Shown here piece by piece: positions 12,410-25,500 of a DNA stretch of 64,000 nucleotides (positions within the stretch are counted from its first letter, which is position 1; each line of letters begins with the position of its first letter). The notes under the pieces were generated by a model. That model saw only the letters and a program-made list of their open reading frames with translations. It ran no database searches and was not told where the DNA came from. This stretch comes from Portulaca oleracea (Eukaryota; Streptophyta; Magnoliopsida; Caryophyllales; Portulacaceae): contig CM055883.1 in assembly GCA_029582165.1 (NCBI GenBank), positions 22,050,501 to 22,114,500 of the forward strand. The letters are read 5' to 3'. Made by a program: the position numbers and the translations under genes.

Positions 12410-12418
12410 TATAAAACC
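12410..12418 (+). promoter_or_regulatory. Candidate TATA box
   Basis: A TATAAAAC motif lies about 220 bases upstream of the main ATG and just after a CTT-rich tract (about 12314-12352). This is a plausible core promoter, which would start transcription near 12440-12450. The motif is short and the call is inference. Confidence 0.3.
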
Positions 12419-12559
12419 CACACATCTTTCCTCTCAATTACTCGGCAACACTCTCAAATCTCCAATTCTGCTTCCTATTTCCTTCTCACAAGTCTGGTGT
12501 CACTCATAAAGTAGTTTCACTTTATTTTATTTTATTTATTGTTTTTGAGTAAAGAAGAA

Positions 12560-12610
12560 ATGAAGCGTGAGTTATTAGGCTTCCTCGGTGGGAAAACTAA
12601 ACCTAATTAG
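12560..12610 (+). CDS. Upstream ORF (16 codons) copying the main start
   Basis: An ATG 78 bases before the main ATG opens a 16-codon frame that ends in TAG. Its first residues, MKREL, are the same as those of the main protein. The surrounding GAAATGAAGCGTGAGTTA is repeated exactly at the main start, and a GGGAAAACT motif also recurs after both. This points to a local duplication of the start region. The 78-base spacing keeps the same frame, but the TAG separates the two. If it lies in the mRNA leader, it could lower main-frame translation. Confidence 0.55.
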   Translation: MKRELLGFLGGKTKPN

Positions 12611-12637
12611 TGATCCAATCCAAGTGTTGTTTGAGAA

Positions 12638-13504
12638 ATGAAGCGTGAGTTAGCAGCATTGGAGATTGACTCTCCTGTCTTGGAATCACTCGCTGGGAAA
12701 ACTCGGTCTAGTAAGCAGCGTGGTGGAGATGACTGTGGTAGGGTTCCTGACAGGTTGGTGTATAAGCGAACTAGAAGATCACTTCATGTTGATACAATCC
12801 ATAATAGCTCAAATGCTTTGGACTCTGGAGTTGGAAACTCTTTGACTCATCCAGTTGAGGCCCACAAGAGACAGATTACTGATTATGATGGTATTGTTGC
12901 CCAACCTTCTTCTGATGATATTGGGAATGACGAGGTTGGCTTTCCAATCAAGGATCATGGTCTTGTCAGTAGTTTGTCTGCGGAAGATAATGGGCTCATG
13001 AATTCGGTTAACGGGCGACTGAACAACTCTTCTTTAAAGCGGTTTACTCGGTCAACATTGAAATCTAAACCCACTACTGAACCTGTGGTGCCAAATGGAG
13101 ATGATGTTCATGAAGCAATGGTTCAACCAAATGCTCAAGTTGATCAGGCACCACCTCGTTCTGAAATCCAAATTGCTGTTAATAATGGGAAGTTTAAGAG
13201 TCCATCTCTGCTACAACACCCAGAAGGGTATACTTGTAGGTCTTTGAAGCCTGAAGCCGAAGGAATAGGCTCCTGCTTGATCCAACCCAGTGATTCTGGA
13301 CATACAGAATCTGTTATGAATGATGGGAATGCAGAAGCTGTCTTTGAGAAAGATGTTGAAGAATCTCTGTCAGCCACCCCCAAGAGGAAATTGGAGATGC
13401 AAATGTCAAAACAAATTGCCTTGGCTAACACCCCGACAACCGTTAAAGAGCTTTTTGAGACAGGGTTGCTGGAGGGATGTCCAGTTTATTATAATGGTGG
13501 GAAG
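12638..13504 (+). CDS. Exon 1: N terminus and start of TDBD 1
   Basis: Encodes residues 1-289, ending in phase 0 at the GT at 13505. The N-terminal two thirds are low complexity. The end ([20 protein letters not shown]) is the conserved beginning of the first Tify-binding module. This ATG is chosen because it opens the long frame; the upstream ATG at 12560 is closed by a stop. Confidence 0.9.
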
Positions 13505-16500
13505 GTATCTTTTCATTGCACTGTACTTCAACTCGCATGTAGAGGATTGATGTTTCGGGGCTGTAGATGGTTCATTTTATCTTATATTCTTATGTTTGGA
13601 TTTCGGCCTAATGACGCGGTCTCAAAATCCATAATGGGACGGGAACTTCCTCTCCGGTCCTAAGTAGATTCCTCTATTCATTGTTGAAAATCAGTACTCA
13701 TATATTCGTCGCTGTTTTTTCTGTATAATTTTGCTGTAGGGTGCCAAGCTTCGTGGAAGAATTCGAGGTCTTGGGATATTGTGTTCTTGTGGTTTATGTC
13801 AAGGCTGCAAAGTAAGTTTGATAGTTACTGCAGATACACTTTCATATTTCCTTTTTGTGATGATTCTGATTTAGTTATGTAGTTATCAATAACTGACTTG
13901 ATCACTTTTATGGTTTTACCAGGTGATCCCCCCTTCTCTTTTTGAGATTCATGCTTGTAACTCGTATAAAAGGGCAGTACAGTACATATGCCTTGAGAAC
14001 GGGAGGAGTTTCATTCAGATATTGAAAGAATGCAAGAATACTCGTCTGAGTACCCTAGAAGCTACTGTGCAAAATGCCATTGGTCCATTGCCTGAAAGGA
14101 AGTTGCTGGTTTGTCATAACTGCAATGGTGAGTATCACCTGTCCTTGCTAAATTACTTACCGCTATCATTTTAAAAAATCACATTTTTTTGTTGCCATAT
14201 GGTGTTATGACCTTTGACATGTACTTTGTTTTATTATAGAGCCATTCTTCACCATGGATGCAGAAACTTCAGAGGCAGTTTGCAGTTTGTGCGTTATGTC
14301 GAATTTGTCCCCTATTGGTCCAGTATTCTCATCTCGTAAATCGTGTAGGTCTGATTTTTTTTTTGTGCTTTGCAACTCTCTTCTGTCTGTTTCTGTTGAT
14401 TGAGATTGTGGGTTTTTTCAAAGTTGATAGTGCTCATTTGTGCAAGCGTGGCTTCTACAACTTACTTTCGATGGCTAGTTATCTGAGGCTAGGATATTTT
14501 TTGTTATGGTTTTTATTTGGAAGAGGACGTGTTCAGTGATTTAGGCTATGTGCATGCACTTTATAAATGAAGGATTTTTTTTTAGCTTGGTTTTACTGGT
14601 CGTCTAATTTAAGCTTTGATAGTCGTTGGTGAGACCATCTTACTCTAGATCTACGTTACCTGGACTCGGCAATTAGGGCTGCGTACCAGGGTCAACACGA
14701 CACGACACGGATCCGGACACGGGATCCGTGGCGGACCCTGGACGGAATGGCGGGACACGACCAAAGAACGAAACCCTAATCATGGCAAACCCTAGATCGA
14801 ACAATTGGACAACCAATTGGTGGGTATTCGGGGTGGTAGCTGGGGGCTTTTGGTCGACTAGGCTGTGCGACCCCACCGGTGAGTTTTCTCCGATCAGCAG
14901 TCACTGGTTCCGGTCGCCGGAAGTGCATCTTTTGGTTTTCCAGACCGATTTCTCTCACTGAAGTGAGGAGAGAGAAGGGGGTGGGGGGAGGGAGGCATGA
15001 ACAGTTACATTGGACCTAGGGTTTACATTTGAATTATTTCCTTTTGTCTATTTTGATTATTTTAAAATTAAAGTAGCATTAATTTTTTTGGGCTTTTTAA
15101 AATATGGGCCGAATATATTCTATACATGGGCCAAATCAATTTAAATTAAAGTATCCCTAGATTTACAATTTTTAAGAATGTCTCTAAAAAGAATAATATC
15201 TCACTTTTAATAATTAAATATATTATGCTACCTAGGGGTTATGTTTCCTCTGCCGTGTCGGACCCTTGGATACCGTGTCCCCATGTCTGTAATTTTTGGG
15301 GATGCCATGTCGGATCCTTGGATCCGTGTTCGTGTCGGACACCCATGTCCCGAGTCCAGGTAACATAAGTATGGCGAAGTTGATGTTCTAAGCTGATTTT
15401 TGGAAGGCATAGTTGTTTAATGTTTGTCTATGAGAGTTATGACAGGTTAGAGTATGCTTCATATTTTTATTAGTTGTATCCTAAGTTTAAAGGCCAATCG
15501 GATTAACTTATTAGTCATCTTAAGTATTGAAATAATTAATAATGACATTTCATGGCAAAAGAAATTAGGTTTAGGACATGCTAGCATTTTATAAATTTTG
15601 TTACGTAATCGATGACCATGATCTTGTTTGTATACTTTGTCCCAATCAATTCTTTATGCATATTTTTGAGCTAGGAACAAGCGTTTCTCATAGGTCTTGT
15701 GCTTTAAATATGCAAGGATGGTTTTGAGCTAAAATATGACGTGGGCTAGCAAAATATTATCATACTTTGCCAAAAATAGATAGAAGACCCATTTATGAAG
15801 GATGAGTTGTATTTATTGGTGGGCTCTCCATCAATTTAGGGTACCCGCAGCTTTTGTGGCGACCGATGTTCTTTTTTTGGCTTTGAACATGATTTTCATT
15901 ACGTATGTCACTAATTAAGGAGTTGTGTTTGTAGGATAATGTCCTCGTCATTTATAAACATTCTTGACATGTGATCTGTCTTGTGTGTTTGGTCACAAAG
16001 ATAGCCAATGGCTCCAAGCACTTATTGTTTTGGCTCTTTTGTAAAACTTATCAAGTAAACCTAGGGTGTATGTAAGAGTCAAACCATTAGGTCTTGTATC
16101 ATGCAGGCACGTATGTCACTATTCTTGGAGAAAATTAATAAGTTTCTTGAGGAAAGGTTCCTCGCATTTTGGAGATTAGAAATATGAAAGTTGAACCAAT
16201 GGTTGCAATTACTGTAAGGGCTTGAACGATAAGTATTTGAAGAACACACTTAATAGTTGCTTACATCAAATTCACAAGAAGCATTAAGTTAAAAAAGTTA
16301 GAGCTCACAGTTTGTAGTACTTAAGTGTAGGCTTGTTAATGCTGAAGCGTCTAAGCTTTATAATGACTACCCAAAGAGATGAATTGAAGAATTTTTTGAT
16401 TGCTTTCGTGCTAGTGAGTGCTTTCAACTTTGCGGTTTCAGCTACTACATTTGCTCCCTATGTCATGTTTGTGCATGATTGTAGCCATTCCAGATTAATT

Positions 16501-19500
16501 TTGCTGGCTAGTAGGTGCCGTTGCCTGTTTGTGCCTTGACAAGAAAGTGGCTTATAAGCACCTTGCATTAAAAACCCAGAGCACAAACAGGCTCAAAGGA
16601 GTTCTGGAGCCTAGGTAAAGGCGCACACCTTTTGGATGTGAGGCAAACTTCAAACTGTCTTTTAAGATATTCTTCCAAGAGAGAGTTTGACTGACTGAAA
16701 CACAATGTGAAAACATCATGACTTGATTCTTAGCATGTTCCCTTTTCTTTGCCCTTGATTTTGTTTCTGTTTTTTGGACCTTTTTTTTTTTTTGAGGAGG
16801 GGGGGGGGGGGGGGGGGGGGTTGGTTAGTTTTATAGATAAAAAAAAGAGCTTTGTATGGCGTAGAAGCTCCAAGAGTATTATGCACAAACGGTTACTTTG
16901 AATTTTGTGAAGAGGATCTTTTTTCTTCTTCATTTGATATGGCTGGTTACGTTGATATTCGCCTTTGGGGTTGCAAGCTATGTTACTTGGACTCGGGTAC
17001 ACGTGTCCATATCCTTGTCCGAGTATCAAGGGTCCGAGTGTCGGACTCGGCTATTTTAAAGAATTTTATACATTTTCATTGTAATTTGAAGTATCGAGTG
17101 TCGTATCCTTGTCCGAGTGTCAAGGGTCCGACACGGATACGGCAGGGAAAATGAAGAGTCGGAGTAACATAGGTTGCAAGTAGCATTCTGCTGGATGTGT
17201 TTTCAGATCCAATTGTTGGATTGACTTCTAGATTATTTTCTGTTTTCCTTACCAAGAACCGACAAGAATAATTCGCCAATAAAGGTTTATGTTCATTTGA
17301 TTTCATGTTGCCGTTTTTGTGGGGTGAGTGCTACTTGGAGATTGCTGTGTTCATTTACCGTCTTTTTTGTTTGTTTGTTTGTTTGTCTTTTTCCTGTATT
17401 GATTGACTATTGTAGGGGTGATTTATAATCTTATCGCATTGTGTTTCAATCATTCCCATTTGAAGTTCCCCTTATGTGCACTCTGTTCTTTGTCTGCTCA
17501 ATTTGATATCTCTCTGTTATGGTCCTATTCCAATATATATTTTCTTTCTGTATTAGGCTTAATACCGTTTTAAAAAGGGTTTTTGGCCACAAATGATCTG
17601 TACTGAGGGGCTTATGGCTGGGAATAATCCAAAGTGACTTTTCGGCCATTGTTAGTCTGTACTTTTTCACTATTTTCTCAGAGCAGTCCATAATCAATTT
17701 CTGGCACCGGAAAGATGACGTGGCGACCGGAAATTTCCTTTTTAAAGTATGAATAAACACACTTCTAGTCGCCACGTCAGCTTTCCGGTGTCGGTAATTG
17801 ATTCTGGACTGCTATGAGAAAATAGTGAAAAAGTACAGACTGCCAGTGGCCGAAAAGTCACTTTGGATTATTACTAGTCACAAGCCCCTCAGTACGGATT
17901 ATTTGTGGCCAAAAACCCTTTTAAAAATGTCATTTGATTCGAAACATTAATGCATCTTTTTCAATTGTCATGCTTTATTTTAACATGTTTTGGTTCTTTC
18001 AGATCTTCTAAGTGCCTTTCTCTATCAACACATACAGAAGCAACTTCATCATGCCACATGCTTCCAGACAGGAGTACAGATCAATTGACAGAAAAGTTGG
18101 TATTTCTTATGATTTTTGACCTATACTAGGATTCACAATGTGATATGGTTCGTGGTACGGAAGTATCACTCAAATGTGGCAATAGCATTCCATATAGCAG
18201 TTGTCAAGAGCTGAAAATGCAGTTCACCAAACTCCCAAATCTCTCCAACATGGCCATTTTATTGCAGACCGTGCTGTTTTTTTTTTTAATTTTAATTTTT
18301 ATATCCATGATCTATACCGTATTGACGTATTCATTTCATTCAAGGTCCTGCTGCCTATTTTCCATTAAAACTTTGTTTTTGACGGATACAGGTCATCCAA
18401 AGGATCTATTCTGTCAAGCTTGCAAAGCAGTCTAAGGTTTGAAGTCTTCTGAAAAAAAGACTCTGCCTTGCATTTATTTTGTGATAAGGAAGGTTGTATT
18501 GATCTTTGATAAATTTAGGTCACCAGAAGTGTCTGTTTTGCCAAGGGCACGGAGCAGTCCAAGGTTTGAAAAGTCTTCTGAAACAAAGACCACCGGCAAA
18601 AAAGCTATAAGGTATGGTCCTGTTTGTTACGAAATGTGCTTTAGAGGATGTTAAGGTCTATGTCTTCATTTAAGGTTCAAAAAGTCTTGTGAAACAAAGA
18701 CTACTGGCAAGGGAAAGAAACTGTATGGTCTTGTTTGCTACAAAGTATGATATTGCCCTTTTCAGGTTTTAAGGTTTTTGTTCATTTGAGATCTTCACAA
18801 CCTGCTTACGCACATCATGTGCTTCCAACAGTAGTTATTCATTACTAATTGAAATTTCTTAAATCCTGTTCCATAATTTCTGCTCCTTCAGTTTTGCACT
18901 TGTGTCTGTTTTGTGGATGCACCTTAAAGTTTGCATTTCTGTTTGTTTTGCACTCGTTTTGTGGTACAGAGTTGATATCAATCTCCTTTGGTGAATTCAG
19001 GTCTTTGGAAGCATGTCTCACACCAAATTTACGTAGGAGTTCAAGGTTTGGCAAGTCCTCTAACACGAAGGCTGTCGAAAAAAACGCGTATGAATCACAT
19101 TCTGAAACTTATAGCTTCTACTAATTATATTTAATATCTTGGAAACAAGGAGATTGACAATTTTCTTGCTTTGATTCTTTGGTCTATTTGAAATTATCAT
19201 TTCAAATGTTGGTTCTCACCGCAGTCAATGTGTTGTGATATTTAAATACTTGACAGCTGTTTTTGTGTTGTGATAGTTGGATTCTTCATAGCCGTTATTG
19301 ACTGCCATGTGGATTCTGTGGTCACACCTGAACTTTTGGGGATGCTATTCCTATTTAAGGGTGGGAATTGGGTGGGTATGGATGGGCATTGTCCATACCC
19401 ACATTTTACCCATAGATTATAAGACCCTACCCATACCCTACCCATGCCTCTTAATTACCCACATGGGTATTACCTACCCATGGGTATTCATGGGTATCCA

Positions 19501-22500
19501 AGTATTCAACTAACTATTATTATTTTGTATTCTAATGTTTTAGATAATAAATTTATAATTGGAACTCAAAATTCATATTTGAACTTTTTTTAATCTATCA
19601 TATCATATTATAAAGTTTCAATTTAAATCGTTAAAATTGAATTTTAATTTAAAGTTTCAGTTACTTTTAGTGGCAACAAATTTTTATATATGTCGTGATA
19701 TATGTTATCAGATTAAAATATTTGGAGCTCAAAATTTATATTTGAACTTTTTTTAATATATCCTATCATATTATAAAATTTCGGCTCAAACCGTTGAAAT
19801 TGAAAATTTAAGGTTTCGGTTAGTTTTAGCGGCAAAAAATGTCTATATATGTCGTGATAAATGTTATCACATAAAAAAAATTAGGAGCTCAAAATTCATA
19901 TTTGATCTTTTTTTAATCAATACTACCGTATTACAAAGCTTTATTTCAAACCGTTAAAGTTGAATTTTGCCTTAAATTTCAATACATAAACACAATACAA
20001 CTCGATATGAAATTCACATAGTTAAGACATCAATGGATACATGAATACCCATGGATAATGGATACCCACACCAAATTATGGGTAGCCCATACCCATCCTA
20101 CCCATTACCCATCTCTAATGGGTTTTACCCATCCATTATGGGTGGGTACCCAATATATGGGTATCAATTCCCACCCCTATCCTATTTTTACAAAGACTAA
20201 TTTAATCAGGAATGTCAATTCTTCTTGTTGGGGAAAGGATGAACATTATTAACTTTGTAGCAACAAATAGAGTCTCAAAGGGTTTCCTGTTTTGTGAAAT
20301 TGCTTTAAGGGCCTCCATGTTTCAGAAAATATTTTTAGGTGCTTTTGGTTTTGCGGTTATAACTATTAGGGCCCTTTGTTTTAATAGAAACTAACTAAAA
20401 AGGGTACTTAACTTTTTCTATTTATAGAGAAGGGGCTAAAACAAGGACCTTTTTGTAATAATATGATTTTTTGAGGTTTTTATGCAAACATATTAAAAAT
20501 AAACACTCTTAACTCTTTATTGACTTTGATGGTATTAATTATCACAATCTACTACTTACACCTTAAATATTATATTTTTTGTGGTTATAGGTCCACCACG
20601 CTTCGCCAAGTTTAATTAGAGAGTTTTGACTGTTACTTGAACTTAGTTACGTTGGACCTTTGGTGTTCTTCAGCTTCCAGTTTACAAAGATGGCCAATCT
20701 CAACCCCGCCAACCTTGGATCAACTATAACACATATTTGTTTTGTTTTCTACCTCAATCGCAATCGCTAATTACGTTTTCTTATTTTTAAAGGATAGTTG
20801 AACTTTAATCAAGAAATTACAATATTTAAGACATAATGTTCATTTGGATAACATTTCCTTCTAGGAAACTTTTTTATTTGAAAGCTTGAAAGTGGAAATA
20901 TTACTATGGAAAGAGTTAAATAGAACTTAGACTTCTAAGATCATCAAGGATGCTTGCTCATAGAGAGGTAGTGACTCCCTATTTGTCTTGTCTCTTTTGC
21001 TCATGAATGCTCAAATGACTCAGCTCCCATTCTTAACGCATATCCGTTGATATCTTCTGACTCAGCTTCATCAAAATCTACTATTGATCAAAATCTTTTG
21101 GATAAGTGAGCGTAGTGTTACCATAATGGATTACCCTAAATCCTCTTTGATGTGTGGCTAACAAGCTAGACATACTCCTTGAGTAGGCTTGAGCACAGTC
21201 CAGTTCGGATCGAAATTTGACTGGACCGCTTTGGATCGAAAAGTTTCGGTCCAGTCCTCGGTCTAAGGAATTTTCGTTTTCGATCCTCGGACCAACCCCC
21301 CCACCGAACTGAATGGACCGAGGTTTGACCGAAGGACTGAACTCTTTTAACGACATATTGAATTTTTAGGGTTTATACTACCTAACTCCCTCGGTCCCTC
21401 CTCCCGGTCCGCGGCCCCCTCACACTCAGTAAGTCCCCGTGGGACTTGTCTTCTCTCACCCAACTCCCTTCACACCCTCGTACATTGCTAACCCTCCCGC
21501 ATCGCCGCCTCCCCTCTCTCTCTCTCTCAGTTGCTCACCCCTTGCCACAGGCCATAGACATCGTTACTGGTGTCTTGACGACAACCACCCTAAATCGCCC
21601 AGAACTCGCTTGGAACTCCAATCGACCACCGCTGCTTCACCACCCGCCGCCAAAGTTTGGTCCATTCGATCGGTCCAGTCTCGGACCCAAAAAAGTTTCG
21701 TCGGTCCAGTCCAGGACCGAACTTTTTTCGGTCCATGCCAGTCCTCCACTTCGGTCCTCGGTCCATTCGGTCCAGTCCTAGGCCGATGCTCAGCCCTAAC
21801 CTTGAGAGATCAAGGATCAAGTGTGAACCCTTAATCAATCAGCTTGTAGAAATCAACATTAATGATAGAGGGATATGACAAGGAGCCTTTGATTGATGCA
21901 GAATCAGGGCAATCAAAGAGAACCTAGGGCTGTTCTTGTTGTTCAACCTGAGATACAGAGACACCACTTAGATTCTAATTCATGATATAGAAACACCACT
22001 TGAATAGCCAACAAATTGTACTTATCATCACTTGATTAGCCAAATCAAGATACCGAAGTAGAAGTTGAGAGTTTTAGATACTCACAAACTCAAGCTCAAG
22101 GCTTAGTCTCATGAACTCAGATGGTGAAAATGAGTCACAACATCTGAGCTTTAAGAGGCAGCAAGCAAGTAGCTCAACTAGACTAATGAGGTTTCTTAAT
22201 GGTTAAGATTATCTCTTATCATCCTTAACTGAGCTAAACAGTACATAATCAGCTGCTTCACTACGTTTACAATGTTAAACAAACCAAGGGAGCACAAAAA
22301 TTTGAGCTAGATGACTCACATATTGGCTGGCTCTGATTGGTGCAAACTGGGCAGCTTGTAAGGATCCTCTAAGCTTTCATACTTTGAGCTAGATAACTTG
22401 TACCAAGCTGCTGGATCATCCATGATGTTACATATTATCATGGAAATGTAGGAAAATTCGAGCTTGTCAAAGTTAAGACTTAGAAATGAGCAGGTGAACT

Positions 22501-25500
22501 CAGCTGGCCTGTTTTAAGCTACCCGGGTACACATCTGCTATTTCATACCTTTAGCTAGATAACTTGTACCAAGCCGCTGGATCATCCATGATGTCACATA
22601 TTATCATGAGAATGTAGGAAAACTCGAGCTCAACAAAGTTAAGACTTAGAAATGAGCATGTGAACTCAGCCGGCCTGGTTTAAGCGACCCGGGTACACCT
22701 GCTATCTTGAATTTGGTTACGCACTCAAACAGACAAACTTTCCTGCTGGATGTGTGACAGACCAGGTTTGAACTGTTGTGCATTGCTGTTTGAACCAATA
22801 GAGGACTTTCCTTGACCAATTTAACAATTGTAGGGTCTGAATATGTTTGTACAAGTGGCTGTTGAGTCTGATTCCCATCACTCTTGCAATATCCCTCCAT
22901 AGCTGATGCATTATGTCATAAATTCCAACTGCTCTTGCTGGTGAAGGATAGGTTTCTATTGTTCTTCTCTTAGGAAACCATTGTTCATGAATATATTGTC
23001 TTCTACTCGAATTAGATAATGGGGAGGACTGAACTTATCACCATTTTATTCAATATTTGCACACTCAAAAAGAGCACAGGGCCATCCCACTATGTTGGTT
23101 GCTTCTTTTGAGAATATTTTTCGTAACTTACTAAATACAAACTTTTGACAAATAGTAAATTTCGAGAATAGGGTTCCATCTAGCCTTGGAATAATTCTTA
23201 GAATATTCAACAAGGCTTTAACCATCCCATATTCCCAAGCTTTGATTCTTGCATCATTTGGAGGGTTGGTGTTAGGACACATTCAAAATGTTCCTACTCT
23301 AGAAGTTCCCAAAACCTCGATTCTTTTTCCCGAAGAATTACATGTCAAAGTTATAATGGTTCTGGAAATCCACGACCAAAACATACCACTCATGGAACCA
23401 ATTGTTTTTGGACCTTGCTTGTAATAATAATTTGAATTCCAAAATCACACTTTTCGAGATAGTTGCCTAAAGATTACATAGAGCGAATATACTAGGAGGC
23501 GACACCCTTCCTAGTCATTTGCGTATCAAGTGGTCGATATCATCTTTGCTTGTTGGCGTGAGACATTCTACGGATTGAACTCCATTGGCTAATTCTCGCG
23601 TTAAACTGTGTTTCTACGTAGAACAAATATACTAGGAGCCTAAGATTACCATCTGTAATGTAATCCATGGAATTCAATTTCTTGTTCAGCATAGACACAA
23701 TTATCTTTTTTCCAAGGACAAATTCATGACTAATGCATTTTTGAGTCACTGCTAAAAGATCATCCTTGTATTGTTAATTAGAGTCTTGGAGAAAATACTT
23801 ACAAAAAAAATAATCTTAGAGAAAATAAGAATATCATCAATATAGACTAAACAACAACAACTTAGCTCTTTAAAAATCTTATCCATTCTTCTTTGGAATA
23901 TTTGAGCTGCATTCTTAAGTTCAAATGGCATAACTAACCACTCATAATGCCCCTGAGGTGCACTAGAGGCTACTTGGATTCTATTGAAGAGTACAATTTT
24001 GTTTGGAATATAATATCCTGTGCTATCATGAAATTTTTTTATAATTGAAGACCATTCTAGCGTTTCCTCATTTTTCCTTATCATGATTCCTAACTATGAA
24101 CGATGGACTTGTTTGTTGAATCTTACCATCTCTGATAAACTTTTTATCTAAAAGCTCTTTTATCTTTTCCTTGAACTCTTGGATATCTTGGTGTATATAC
24201 AACATCTATTTAATCTTGATAATGGTTTTGGGATTTGTTAAACTAATAGGTAGTGTTGGTTTTATCTTTATTCCAAACTTTTAATGGGTTATTTGAATGG
24301 ACTTCTTTGCATAACTTTTGTTGTTGCTTCTCAATCCGTTTTTTTACATATAATTCTAGAAGCGAAATAGTTAAGGCTACCTCCTTTTTAGTAGTTACCA
24401 CCTTCTCAGTACGCTAGTTGTGCGAAAAATCTGTCTTTTGGTGGGTGTAAGCCTTTTGTAAGTTTTCAATAGGAACTGAGTGACCATCTATAGTGAAGAT
24501 AATTTGTCAAATGGTTTGGATACAAGGTGATTGTAATATTTAAAAGTCATTTCCAATGATCATATCATGTGATGGTTAATGTGTTGCCTGAATGACGGGA
24601 GTTACACACTTAACTCCTCCCATTTCTATAGTTAATCCTTTAGTAGCTTCACTATGAGCCATGATTGGTGACACTATTTCTGCTATTCTTACTTGCAAAG
24701 GATTCTTTGCTTTTTAAGTAGTCAGAATATAGTTTTTTTTCTTGCCAACGCATGTTGAACATCCATTATCTATGTATGCACATAGTTCATGTTTGTCATC
24801 ATCCTCAATGCATACTTTAATAGGAATATATATGCTATTGGGATTAGTTTTTGCAGCCTCATAATGGGTTTCTACATGCATATTCAGTTCGAGAGGATCC
24901 TTAGCCAATTTATCTTCATATATAGGTTCACTTGTGGTCTTGGTTTTGTAGCCAATGACCTTTCCAATCTTGACAAGATCTTGTTGAATTGAAACTCATT
25001 CTACTCATTTTTGATGTCATACTTAAGTATTAGCTTTGTTTGATGGCTTGATGCTAATTCATCTGTAACGGACGAGCTTTCTCCCTAATCAGATCTAGTA
25101 TTCATGCTCCTTAATAATTGGGTCTTTTAAGGTAATTTTACCATCTTCATTAATCTTAATGACATTTTTCTTGCCAATTTTGGTTGGACAGAGAAAGTAT
25201 CAATCCAAGAACATTTTGTCATAATATCGTGAGGATTAGTTTTTATCCTCTAAATTTTTGTTTAGGCTCAGGACTCTCAAACATTTTAGCTTCTGTCATT
25301 GTGACCTAAAAAGAATATTCTAAGTAGATAACCACTTTGTTTCATATCCATACCAACAGTTCTTATCTTTAGAGATACAAAGTTTTTGGCGAAGTCATCT
25401 TTATTAACATAATATCCTTGTCTAACAATTGAGTCCATATGATCCATTACGTAAGTTAGTCTTAATGCAAGTGATAATTTGATTGTGGAATTTATTGTGC

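Noticed and set aside
12195..12509. Open frames over the CTT tract upstream of exon 1
   Set aside because: Low-complexity Ser/Phe/Leu runs from the microsatellite; promoter or leader sequence.
14331..14346. Alternative ends of exon 4 at GTAAAT (14336) or GTAGGT (14345)
   Set aside because: Both put exon 5 out of frame; only the end at 14348 joins in phase.
18096..18101. Exon 5 ending at 18099 with donor GTATTT
   Set aside because: It gives phase 0, which makes exon 7 hit a stop; the phase-2 end at 18095 fits every later linker exon.
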